From Achatina immaculata (taxonomy: Eukaryota > Mollusca > Gastropoda > Stylommatophora > Achatinidae), in NCBI GenBank assembly GCA_009760885.1, contig CM019703.1, positions 10,542,959-10,606,958 of the forward strand: a stretch of 64,000 nucleotides of DNA, in the 5' to 3' direction. The notes beneath the pieces were generated by a model that was not told the DNA's origin, searched no databases, and saw only the letters and a list, made by a program, of their open reading frames with translations. This document shows, piece after piece, positions 34,010 to 46,200 of this stretch. The position numbers and the translations under genes were made by a program. Position 1 is the first letter of the stretch. Each line of letters opens with the position of its first letter.

Positions 34010-34235
34010 AGGAACAGCTTTATTAATTAATGAGCACACATGTACTCATTACATTAGTCTTACAAGAATATAAAGGATAAAAAGATTTTTTTGTGTATGA
34101 TTCAGGTGTAAACTGAAACATTACAGATGAGTGTTTGTTAATAAAGCTGTTTCTACTTTCGTTTCATATTGTCTTATAGTTTGTTATTGCAGCTTTACTG
34201 CAGTGGCTTTGTGTATATTTATATATTAAGTTTTA
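34010..34235 (+). repeat. Penelope-type terminal repeat fragment
   Basis: Holds inverted copies of aggaacagctttattaat (34018) and ttaataaagctgtttctac (34139), with atgattcaggtgtaaactga (34097) plus aacattacag between them. It is followed by gcagctttactgcagtggct, which also follows the Penelope element at 57850. This is the hammerhead-like block in a non-canonical form (ATGATTC instead of CTGATGA). Confidence 0.6.
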
Positions 34236-34484
34236 TTTATACTTATACCCAAAAGCTATTAGTTTTCCTAGGTATTAGTCAATGCTGATAAATCATATTA
34301 TGAATGTATAGTTGTTAAAAGGGCAAAATAATCTCAGATTAACATTAAATTACATAAATTAAAATTTGTCTATTGTTTATACCACTCGTTTGTGAGATAA
34401 AGTAAAGAAAAATGTGGAAATTGTCTCATTATGCCACAGAGGCACCCGGAGGATATGGTAATAGGGAATATTAGGCTTTCAAAA

Positions 34485-34576
34485 AGGTAGGAACAGCTTT
34501 ATTCATTAATGAGCACATAGTTGTAACGTTTCAGTGTACACCTTATTCATACAAAAACATATGGAACAAAGAGATA
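34485..34576 (-). repeat. Penelope-type terminal repeat fragment
   Basis: Minus strand: atgaataaggtgtacactga, aacgttacaactatgtg, and gaataaagctgttcctacct, the same order as in the Penelope pseudo-LTRs. A matching outer segment (atcacagctatactgctgtg) appears in + orientation at 34790. Confidence 0.62.
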
Positions 34577-34677
34577 GGAAAAGAAGAGAAAGTCTAAATT
34601 GGAAAGTATAAGAAAAGAAGAGAAAGTCTAAATTGGAAAGTATAGGAAAAGAAAAGAAAGTCTAAATTGGAAAGTAC
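34577..34677. repeat. 34-bp tandem repeat, three copies
   Basis: Three adjacent units of ggaaaagaagagaaagtcta plus aattggaaagtata with one to two differences. Confidence 0.93.
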
Positions 34678-34894
34678 GCTATACAGCAAATAAGACATTT
34701 TAAAAAGGAGCATTTATCTGTGACTTGTACACACAGAGAGAGTGCCTAATGATGTCTTTGTTTTGTTTTAAACAGTCTAATATTTTGTTATCACAGCTAT
34801 ACTGCTGTGGCTTTGTGTATTTATGTAATTCCTTTATTTTATCCATCCTCTTGTACCATGAAGTGTCAAGGGGAGATGCAGTTAGTGTTTTTGG

Positions 34895-35170
34895 ACCAAA
34901 TGGGTGACCTCAGTGATGGTCATGCTATAATTTGTGAGTGTCTCTCTGATTCCATTTATCCATCTCTTTCTGGGTCTTCCTCTTGATCAGCGTCCCGCTG
35001 TTCTTTGGTTGAAGGCTCTCGCTGCTGGCTGTGAGTGTGTCATTCTCATTAAGTATCCGAACACTTGATTCTTTGCTTCTCTGTGTGTCTTAGACATGAT
35101 GTAAGTTCCTACCATCTGTCTTATGGTGTCATTTCTTAGCTTGTCAAACCCGATGACATTTGCTTCTTTC
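34895..35170 (-). pseudogene. LINE reverse-transcriptase C-terminal remnant
   Basis: Minus-strand frame: LRNDTIRQMVGT, YIMSKTHREAKNQVFGYLMR, MTHSQPAARAFNQRTAG, then SRGRPRKRWINGIRETL. This is the tail of an RTE-type LINE, related to the family at 62420-62715 (shared RNDTIR start). At least one stop breaks it. Confidence 0.75.
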
Positions 35171-35485
35171 TTAAGATGATATGGTTATTTTATTCTGCTG
35201 TTTCTTAGTAAGAATTATATATTTATATATTGAGTACTTATGGCAAAAAATGTTTATCCGAGTAGCATTAGAGAAAGTTAAAAGAAATTTAGCTTGTCTG
35301 AGGGATGTTAAGTGATCCTTTGATGATCTGAAAAGTTATTTAACAGTATGACAAAGTTTCCTGTCTGTAACTTGGTTACATGTAAGTTAATGATGTCTTA
35401 TAATGATAATGCACACATTGTATTATAATTGCTTTATAAACATTGCTAGTATCCAGTAATGTGATTGTTTTGTGATTCTCAACAG

Positions 35486-35645
35486 CTGTATTCTTTGAGT
35501 GCTTAGGGCGAACACCCTTTGCATCCCTTCTAGCAGCAATGATGGTCATAATAGGAACGTGCACATTTTGTGGGACCTCCTTCAGAGCACTCCAGTTGAT
35601 GCTTGTTGGCGTATTCAACAATTTGTTTGGTTTCCAGATTAACTG
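35486..35645 (+). CDS. M6-type gene, exon with transmembrane segment 1
   Basis: 160 nt after acceptor attctcaacag and before donor gtaaga. The first two bases complete a codon begun in the missing upstream exon; the last two (tg) pair with the first base of the next exon to give Trp. It encodes VFFECLGRTPFASLL, a hydrophobic helix ending near CTFCGTSF, and the short first extracellular loop. This matches the start of the second exon in vertebrate M6 genes (FEC-G-PYASLIA type). Confidence 0.92.
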
Positions 35646-37168
35646 GTAAGAATTTTTATGGTGTACATGATGTGACAGCGTAACATTTCATTACTGTGAA
35701 TAAACTGATGAAAGACTTTCATAAAATATGAGATTTCATTTATGGCTTCATGAGTGAGGACCTATTATTTTAGGATTAACTAATTTAGTCGTAACCTATG
35801 AGCCATTTAAATGGGTTTTTAAAAATGTTTAAAAATAACTTTAGTCATAGTGTTTTCTTCTTTAATTAGGAGTTTTAAATTTTGAACTGCGGTAAAGGCT
35901 AAAAATAGACACTGTGTCATTTCATTGTACAATATGGCATCTGTGATGAATAATAACAATAATGTTTGTGTATCATGGGTAGCGTTTGGTTGTCTGAGAG
36001 TTAAAATTTCCTCATATCTGCATATGAGATGAATTCTTGCACCAGTCACCATAACAGTATTTCATGAAAGGAGGAGTATCATGTGGTGACTTCTCTTATT
36101 TCCTGGAGCAGAGCAGGGAAAAAAAAGGATCTTGTTTCTCACCAAGCTCCACCACCATGAGAAACATATACTTCTTCATCACTCAACCACCATGAGGAAC
36201 ATATACATCCTCATCACTCAACCACCATGAGGAACATATACATCCTCATCCCTCAACCACTGAGGAATGTATTGATTCACATTCCTTGACCACCATGAGG
36301 AACATATACTTCTTCATCACTCAACCACCATGAGGAACATATACTTCTTCATCACTCAACCACCATGAGGAACATATACTTCTTCATCACTCAACCACCA
36401 TCAGAAACATATACATCCCCATCCTTTGACCACCATGAGGAACATATACATCCCCATCCCTCAGCCACCATGAGGAACATATACATCCCCATCCCTCAGC
36501 CACCATGAGGAACATATACATCCCCATCCCTCAGCCACCATGAGGAACATATACATCCCCATCCCTCAGCCACCATGAGGAACATATACATCCCCATCCC
36601 TCAGCCACCATGAGGAACATATACATCCCCATCCCTCAGCCACCATGAGGAACATATACATCCCCATCCCTCAGCCACCATGAGTTACATATACACCCCT
36701 ATTCCTTATTCTTTATTTTCCATGTATTTATGTGTTGTGTTGTTTTTGTATGTTATCCATGGCAAAGACATTTGCTGAAATATTAGGTTGTTGTTCTTCA
36801 TTTACACATGTTCATCTTACTTTCTGCCACTCTCCTCCCTGCCTACATTCTTCACTCTTTCTATCTTTTTTGTAAAACTGAACCATACATCTCTGTTTAT
36901 TAATTTATAATAGGGAGATAGTCTTAAAGCTACATTTACATCTGTGGAATAATGTGATAATGACATATTATTACTTCCCTTGCACTAACAGCAGCTGCCA
37001 TATTGTGCAGGGGGTACATTCATGGAGAAATAGCAGAACTATTTCAGAGAAAATAATTGCATGAAGTCTTAAAATGTGGAAAGCTTAAAACAGCACAAAG
37101 TAATTTCACTTCTATCAGTAACAACCATTTGGAAGCCATACAAATTTACTTCATGAGCAATAGGTTAG

Positions 37169-37209
<41 letters not shown>

Positions 37210-40200
37210 AACCAGAATGACAGCAGCATCAAAGTAATGGGAGATGATCAGGTTTGATTTAGTTGTGCTGAGAACTCATCTTCTGTGATGACTTTCTTGT
37301 GTATCAGAGAGGGATGTGTTGTAACCTGTTCAATATTCCACTGAGTTGTGTTGAACCTGACTCCCACTAACCCATTTATGTTTGTGGCTTTCAGTTAATG
37401 TCACTCACTTTTTACATTAAAATTGCAATAAAGACAGCAAATTCATATAGGCCAGTGGTTCCAAAACTTTATCAGGTGGCCACCTCCTTGTGACCTAGGA
37501 TGCATCCCTAGTGCTCTCCAAAATTCTTTGTCATTCAGTTGGTTCTGATGATCAAGTATTGCTCTTTTTCCTTCACCACCACCATACCACCCCTCACCCA
37601 CCACCAGGGGACCATGCCACCCACTTTGGGAATCACTGATGTGGGCCATCATGGCTTTAAATCACCTTCTTCTTCAATTTCTCTGGAACTGTGTGCTGGT
37701 GTTCTTTGCAGTTGATGTGGTGAAGATGTTGAGACATAGCATCATGTCAGATAGGGAGCAGGTTATGGTGGCTATTTTTCTCCATACCTGAGTGCAGCTA
37801 AGAAAAAACGGGTTGGGGGGGGGGTGTAATACTTCTTTAGCAGACTCCATCACTATGGGGACTATGGTGATCCCTACCCCATTATTCAAGGTAGGCCTGT
37901 TACTAGGGGGGGAGGGGCAGGGTCTTGATCAGCTATGATTCACCGACCTTGATGCTAGCATGTCAGCTATGGATTGCTGATTGCCAAAACAAATTCTGTC
38001 CCATCCTGTGTGCCTGACCAATTCCTTCCCCCCCCCCCCCCCACATTCAGATATATCTTCTTTTTTTTTTTAATCACCTGTAGGCATACATGTTACATAG
38101 CTAATCCACCTCTCAGAAATTGCTGTAGTTGGTTTATGTTTTATATTTCATTCTGTCATTTAAGGTTGGAAGCTCTTCAGATAATATTTGTGGCTGTGGG
38201 CGTCATCATGGGAGTGATAGCAGTAATCCTCCTTATCTTTGGCTTCTTGGCAACAGGATCAACAAGAAGTAACATTTACTCTGGTGCTAAGTGTATCATG
38301 GGTGGAAGGATAGCAGCTGCTTTTGTAAGCTTTAATTGTTTCAGGTTTAGGCATGTTAATCTCTTGAAACTCTTGATAAATGTTGAAGTAGAATGTGTGT
38401 TAAGAATACCACCAGCATTTTAAAAAATAGAACAATGAGTTTAGTGGAGTAGTGTCTCACACAGATGATTATCCATGTGGCAGTGGAGTCCAGACTCCAG
38501 AACATATCCTTCAAGAGTGCCCAAAACCATGCAGACCTGAGTCATGAGACATGGCCAGAGACACGAGCTTGGGGCAAAAGCTTTGGGGCTCCTATCAGGA
38601 TCTGGAGAGGACTGCGGGCTTTGCCATGTCGACAAGGATCAGGATCTGATGTGACCAACAACCTCCAATACAGAACAAGAAGAAGAAGAAGAAGTGGAGT
38701 AGTCCTTAGGATCCAAAATAATATGACTAAATTGTATAAGGAGAACCCTGTCACTCGTGTTTACGAACAGTCCATGTCATATCATGGATCTGTTTTTCAA
38801 CTTACCATTCATCCTGCTTACACTTCATCATATCATGTTATTGTCACAAGTGTCTCCAGATCATGTTGTCTTCATATGATATAGCAAGTGCAGAGTATAG
38901 GCATGGCCCACAAAACATTCCATGCTGATTTTGGAACTGTGCTGTTAACTGCCAGTCTAACTTGAAATTCTACTATAAGATGAAAGAAAAGCAGAAGTAT
39001 CTGGAGAGCAAGCAGGTCAAAGTTGTCTGGGGTCCATGTTCTAACAAAGCATGTTGTATTGATTCTGCTATTGATTTTAATAATATGCATTAGTATTCTT
39101 CACTTTTGACCTACTTTTTATGTGTATATTTCTTTGCCCTTTATAGCACTTTACATGAATCATAAGTTAATTTGTCATTATAACAGTTCTTCTGTATGGA
39201 GAAGAATGGAGGTGAAGATGCCGATAAGGTAATCAGCGACTCATCACTGATATGCCAGCGTCAGGGTTAGCGACCCATAGCTGACCAAGACCCTGTCCCA
39301 CCTCTCTGTGGTATCCCCAGTAACAGGCATAGCCTAGCTAATGGGGCAAGGATCACCATAGTCCCCATGGTGGTGGAGTCTGCTAAAGAAGCATTGCACA
39401 CCCCCTGCTTGTTAGCAGTACTCCGGGACTGAAAAAGTAGCCGCCATAACCTGCTCCCACGCCGATATGATGCTGTGCCTCAACATCTCTACAGCATCGG
39501 CTGCAAAGAACAACAGCTCGCAGTTACAGGGAGTTCATACAAGTACAAGCATGGAGAAGAAACGTAGAAAACATATATTGCAATAGAAAACCATCTCTGA
39601 AGGTGAAGCACCAAGAAGTGTAAAGGAAGAGAAGGTGTGAAGCCAAAACAGGGGGCACCAGTATATAAAAGCATACTAGAATGAATAACATAATATTCTG
39701 AAATAGAAATAAATCTGGTAGTCAGTTAGATGTGCATTGTGCACAGAAAATAAATGGTAAATATCTACTTTGAGCAGTGAAACTATACCCGGAGAGAGAT
39801 AACAAACATACTCAAAGATACATGGAAGTGAAGCTTGTATACAGATATCTCCGAGAAAGACAACACAGGAAATAAAAAGAATATAGGTAGAAGACCAAGT
39901 CAGAAGCTAAGTTTTCATTTTTACCATATTCATGCTTTGCAACTTACTAAGGGCAACAGTGGTATAGAAATTTCATGACAGATCATAGCAATATAATGTA
40001 GTTGTCCCAATATAAATGTAAATCAGTCTTTTTATCTGGAAACTTTCTGGAGGATTTCAGCAGAAGTTATGGCAGCAGGCAGAATGTAAGGTTAAGTTCT
40101 GTCCATTTCTCACAATCTGCAGTCAGCCTTTGTATTGTGCAGCAGCTGTGTTGCATGTTGTTCATCTCTGCCTCTATGGGTCTCTTTGGTTGGCCTTTCA

Positions 40201-43200
40201 TTTTCTAGCCCATAGTTGTCTTCACATGGCCATTTTAGTGCTGTTGCTGATGTCCCTTTGTAGCATATGGCCATTGTTGCTGATGTCCCTTTGTAGCATA
40301 TGAACATTCAGACTATGGTGTTACTTTTTACTTCTTTTTTTTTCTTATAACATTGCTGATGTAGCTACAGCATGTACTAAAATACTGAAAAAAATTGTAT
40401 TTATCCTACTTTTTTTTCCACAGTTTATAATTATCTCTTATGTGCTGACTGTAGTATGGCTGGCAGTTTTGTCTGTTTGTGTGGTGTCTGTACTGGCTTA
40501 TGTTGCCATGGACTCTATCTGCAACACTGAGATATACAGCAAGACTGCCCAAGAACTGCAAGACTCAAAATACTGCTTCAATCTCACCAGATTTGGTGGG
40601 TCTTCTGTCAGTGAAGTTTAGTCAAGTGTGTTTTTTAAAAATAGGATTGTGTCCATTTATGTGTGTGTGTGTGTGTTGGGGGGTGAGTATGAGTGTGTAT
40701 TTATTATATACAGAGGACAGCAGAATTTGTATGCCATAGGCGAATATATCATTTACTGAAAACAGAATTTAAAATATATGTTTATTAGAGCAGAAAATAA
40801 ACCTTCTGGAAAGAGCCTGTCCTCTGAAAGAGCTTGTCCTCTTTCCAGCCATGTCCACCACATTACACATCACCACAAAAGAGGTTGGGAATGAATATCA
40901 AATAAATGACCGTGGGTCAGCATAGGTTCAGCTGGCTTGAAGGAGGTTGCGTGTGACTAGATACATTCTGAGATCAGATGGCACATATCATGTTGCAACA
41001 CTCATATTTTATGATGGCCTCACTTGGCTACAGTAATTGAAATAATGGTTGCCTCGTGAAGACCTGCTGGGCAGTGAGGAGAGTGCAGGACTCTCAGCAT
41101 TAGTGTTCACATCAAACTGTGGGTGAGCAGTCTTCATGAAATCACGGAACAGAACTCAAAGACCAAAACACAGTTTGTCACAGTACTATCAGAGAAACTT
41201 CATGTGGTCTATGCAAGTGTCTTTTTTAATAGCAGCTTAATGGAGACATGTAAGATCTTAAGACCTTTTCCTTTTTGAAAGTATCCATGTTGATTTCAGG
41301 AGATTTTTGTAAGAGAAAAGAAAGGAAAAAGAAGCTTTGTTACACAGTAGTTAAATCAGATTTGTTATTTTAGCGATTATTATGAGTGTTAATGTTCTTG
41401 TTAAGCCTTAGCTCTTTCCATGCCTTTGGCACATGTAAAACCCAAATTCAGTTATGACTTCCGCGCCTTTGGTTCCTATATTTCCACATGTTTTGTTTTA
41501 TATAACTGTAATTCTCATTTTGGTTCGCACATTAACTGCTTATGTCCCTTTACAAAATGGCAGAAGAATGCTTAGTTACTACCAATTTGAGCAAGAAAAA
41601 CGAAGAGAAACATGAGAAAATTTCAATTTTTGGTGATGTAGATGGGGGGGGGGGGTATGGACATGGCCTGTGACCAGACCACTGTTCTTGAACATATCCC
41701 AAGTAGATTTAGACATACTAGATGACTGGAGAAGTAGTTAGAAGGTTATTTCTGACATTCTACCCACAATGCAACATTGAATCGTAATACGATGTCACCA
41801 GGTAGATCTACGCATCTCAGATGGTAAGTACTCTAGATCCAGATGTACCCAGTAGTAAGTAGGACACAATTATTGTCTAAAAACATGACATTACTTCTTT
41901 TTTTCCTAAAAAAAAACTCAGCATTTATGAAATCTTCATACATTTAGTTATATTTTGAAACTTAATAAGTACACAGAAGTACAAGAAAATAACTGTGTTT
42001 CATTCACTTTTACAAATATACCACCTATACATATCAATACCCGCGCTTTTACTCTGGCACTCAACTGAATCTCCGTGTTTTGTCCCACTGGCACGGGAAG
42101 AGTTAGTGGTGAACAAATTACCTTTTATAGGTAATACATATACAAATATCTTTTTATTTGACTTTTCTGCTGTGTAACTAACATTTATTCATTCATTTAT
42201 TTATTCTATGGGCGCCACACCAATAGATGTCTTGATCAAGTTTCCCTACTTTGTGTGATTCACAAAGTTCACAAACTGGTGAACCATGATTCTGCTATTT
42301 TATCTCTTCCCGTGCCTTGGTCGCCGTATCGAACTTTACGGTTTCCCAATTTGTACGTAGGGTCGATATAGCGACTCTTGGTTTGTTTCAATAAAACAAC
42401 CGGTGTAACATTTAGATTGTACATATTTCGTCAACATTTCCGGTGACACTTTTCAAAGTGTTGAAAGAGTGCTTAGTTACGAGCGATGCCAAGTGAGAAA
42501 AAGGAAGAGAAACAGAAAATTTTCAATTTTTTATGATGTAGACAGGGGTATGAACATGGCCTGTGACCACCCCACTGCTCTTGAATGTATCCCAGCTAGA
42601 TCTAGACATATTAGACTACTGGAGAAGTAGTTAGGAGGTTATTTCAGACATTAATTTAGCGAGAATGCAACATAAAATCACAATATGAGATCGACAAGTA
42701 GATCTAGACATCTCAGATGGTAAGTAATGTAGATCTAGACCTAGCTGATGGTGAGCTGAGCACAGTCATTGTCTAAATACATCATATTATTTCTTTTTTC
42801 CTAAAAAACTCTGCATTTATGAAATTTTCATACATTTAGTTATACTTTGAAACATAATAAGTACATGGAAATACTGTTTTCCATTCCATTTTACAACTGT
42901 ACACCCTAAACATATCAGGGCTCGTGGTTTTATTTCAGCATCCAACTGAACGTCCACGTTTCTTCCTGTGGCATGGGATGAGTTATGAAAGTGTGACATT
43001 GGCTCCTTTTGGTTCTCGTCAGTTTGTGTACAATTTTCTTAACTGTCATGATGATTTTTATTGAATTTATGCACTTCTTCAGTTTAACTGCATCTGCTAA
43101 TTTTTTTTTTTCACTTGTGTAACGGGATCAAAATTTTGGATTCCTAGGTTTGTACAGAATAATGAAAGGGACGGACTACTTGTGTGATCACACATCACTC

Positions 43201-46200
43201 AGATCTATGTGCAATAAGGTAACTGAGAGCTGTTAATTTTATTGTAAAATTGGTGCAGTGATGATTTTATTGTAAAATTGGTGCAGTGTTAATTTTAAAG
43301 CAGTAACAAGCAGTTGGAAACTTAAGTGGATAAAGAATGATGTAGATGTCAGCAGGGAGGTGAAGAATACATTCAGAGTTTTCTGGATGGCTGGAAAGGA
43401 GATGCCCAAAGTATCAGAAATATCACAGAATTACAGCAGTAACTTGAATGGCTGAGACTGGCAGCATCTTTTGTGTTTAAATAGTTCATCTTCAGATTTA
43501 TCACTGCAGCTCCTGGTTAGGGTTCTCTGGATCTTCCGATCCTTTTATACTGAAGAGCATGTGTTTCCCCCCCCCCCCAACCCAACACTGGGCTTTGGTG
43601 AGCTGACCATCACATGACATCCTTAGTTTCTCTTCATTCACTGACAGCTGTATATGCTGACATTTGTATATGCAGTGCAGTCTTCATATGTTCTGGTCTT
43701 TCTGTCTTCAGAGACAGTTTCCCCCAACACTTTTGTGGCGAGTATCCAATTTTGCACCTGGATACGCTGGAAGAAGCTGGTAGGAAGTCCTACACAATGG
43801 TCTTTTGGATGCAAAGAGAAGCAAGTGTGTGTATATATAATGCAGTCTTCCAAATGAAAGAGGGGAAAAAAAGGATATCTACAAATGATCAAAGCAGATA
43901 TTGATAGATAATCATGATATGAAGCACTTAAATATCTCAGTGTAAATAATCCTGTTGTGACATAATTTCTTAATGATATACATAATACATTCATCACTGC
44001 TTTCTTGTTATACAGGTGATGGAAGCTGGGCCACTGTTTTGTGTAGCCTTTGGTGCAACAGCCATCATTATAATTGGAATGGTAAAGTAAAATATAAGTT
44101 AAAGCTAGTACAGAATTGTCAAGAACTGGGTTGTTATTGTGGAGTCTTCCTGAAGCAACAAACTAGAGACTCTCAGCAGCTGATGTAGTGAAGATTTTGT
44201 TTTATTTGCATCAGATCAGACAGGGAGTGTGGCTTGTTGCTCACTGTCTACATATTGATCTAGAAAAACAGACTTTCCACAAAGTTCTGCAGTTGTACAG
44301 AGTGCACCAGGTTCTGCCTTGTGGGGGCCAGGCTGAATTGTAAATATAGGATCACTGCCTGGAGGTGGCAGGGTTGTCATCAACTTTGGTTCACTGATGC
44401 TGTTCATATCACAGGCATCAGATGTACTCGAGCTTCTTTGTCTGTGCACCCAAAAGGCTGCTGTGAGTTTGGGACCTCCTACCATGTAGTTATTACATAA
44501 GTGAGAATGTGGAAGTTTATGGACAAGAGATTTTTTTTTTTTTAATTCAAAAATAAATGATGAATCTCTGTGACAGAGTGGAAGTTGTATGATGAAGGGC
44601 AGAATGTTAGACAGGCCTACATGCCCATTTCTTAGTGCTTTGGAATAAAGTTTGTCTGTTAACTCTTTGTCTGCTGGGGGTGTTTCCTTCAAAAGACCAA
44701 GGGGGGTAAATTTCACAATGTGAAATGGGATGGTTGTCACATTTAAAAGAATTTCAAAGGCATAATCTGATCTGTAATATGAAGTATTATACCTTATTTT
44801 GAAGAAGAAAAAATGTATTTTGTTTTTCAAATAAAATTTTTAACATTTTGTTAGTATACAACAAAAAAAAGAGCTAAGAACTGAGAAGAAAGAATGGAAA
44901 ATGAAGGAATAAAATAAATTTTTTGTCACTTACCCATCAAGTTAATCCACTGTAGTCGATTATATAATTCCATAATGAATAAAAATGTACACAAACACCT
45001 ATTCTACACATATCCTCCAAAATTTACATGAAAATATACACTAATTATGCATTTACAGCAAACTAAAAACACCAAGTGGGTGGGTAATATTTACATGAAA
45101 ACAAGTGGGCGGTCGTTGACTAATATTTACCAGAAAACAGGCCATTGTGTTTTGGTTTTTGTTTTTTTTTTAATTTGAAGCATACTACAACATTTAATTT
45201 TTTAAATTACACAATCTCCAGCATTACTTATTGTGATATTACAGCTAGTACTAGCAAAAAGCTAAGAAGTAGTATTACCAGCTACCCTTCTAACACATTT
45301 TGCTGCTGGAGCAAAAATAAAATAATAGATCCTTTCAATCCGTGCCACGTGGGTCTGAAAATTCACAATCTCTACTACTGCATTCTCTACACCACAGTCT
45401 AGACATTTTTAAATTAAATTCTGAGCTTGTAATGCAGAAATATACTGCTCTGGACGAAAGAAACTAGCACTGGAAGCCATATTTGTTGATAAACAAAGGC
45501 CTAGCGACGATAAACTTTGAAATTCTCGCTTTAAATAAAGACAGAATCTCTCTCTCAACGCTGTTTAACTACCACGCGCCCGGAAGGAAGTAAACTGCTG
45601 GTTTTAAGATACTTTGATTATTTTCAAAATTAGAGAGCTACAAACCATCATTGCGCTGCGCGTCTATAAGTATATCGTAACAGGGATACAACCACGCAGG
45701 ACGCGTGTCCGAATACACAAAAAGTTAATTCGCTCATTCTCTGGCAGTTGTCTCAGCTCCAAATAGGTCACCAGTAGCATTTTACTCTGATTTCCCTCAG
45801 ACATGATACAAATAAACATTAGACAAAGCAGTGGTAGCAAAATTTTAAGTTGATACACAGAGTAACTTACTGTAGGGATTCAAGGTAGCTCAGTATTAAA
45901 GCATCTGTTTCATGAGAATAGGATCTTGGTGCTAGAATTTTCCCACTAACCCATTGTGTCATGCCTCACCTGGTCTTCAGGTTGATGAAATCAGATGCTG
46001 GCTGCTCAGAGTGGGAGACACCAGCTGTGTCCCTGCAAGGAAAGAAAAAAAAAACATTCTGAAGTACAGTATAATGTCAGTGCATTATGGGAATCATGAA
46101 TACAGACACCAGTATCTGACCAATGAAAGCTTGTGGATTTATGTAGGCCATTTGATAAGTAAGGTAAAAAAAAAAAAAAAAGCTAGATAAACACCATTTT

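Noticed and set aside
30000..35400. First coding exon of the M6-type gene
   Set aside because: The expected exon would contribute only a few residues and end in phase 1; many ATG...GT combinations fit, so none can be supported by sequence alone.
36141..36700. CRISPR-like regular repeats
   Set aside because: Units are contiguous with no unique spacers, in a eukaryotic intron; it is a minisatellite.
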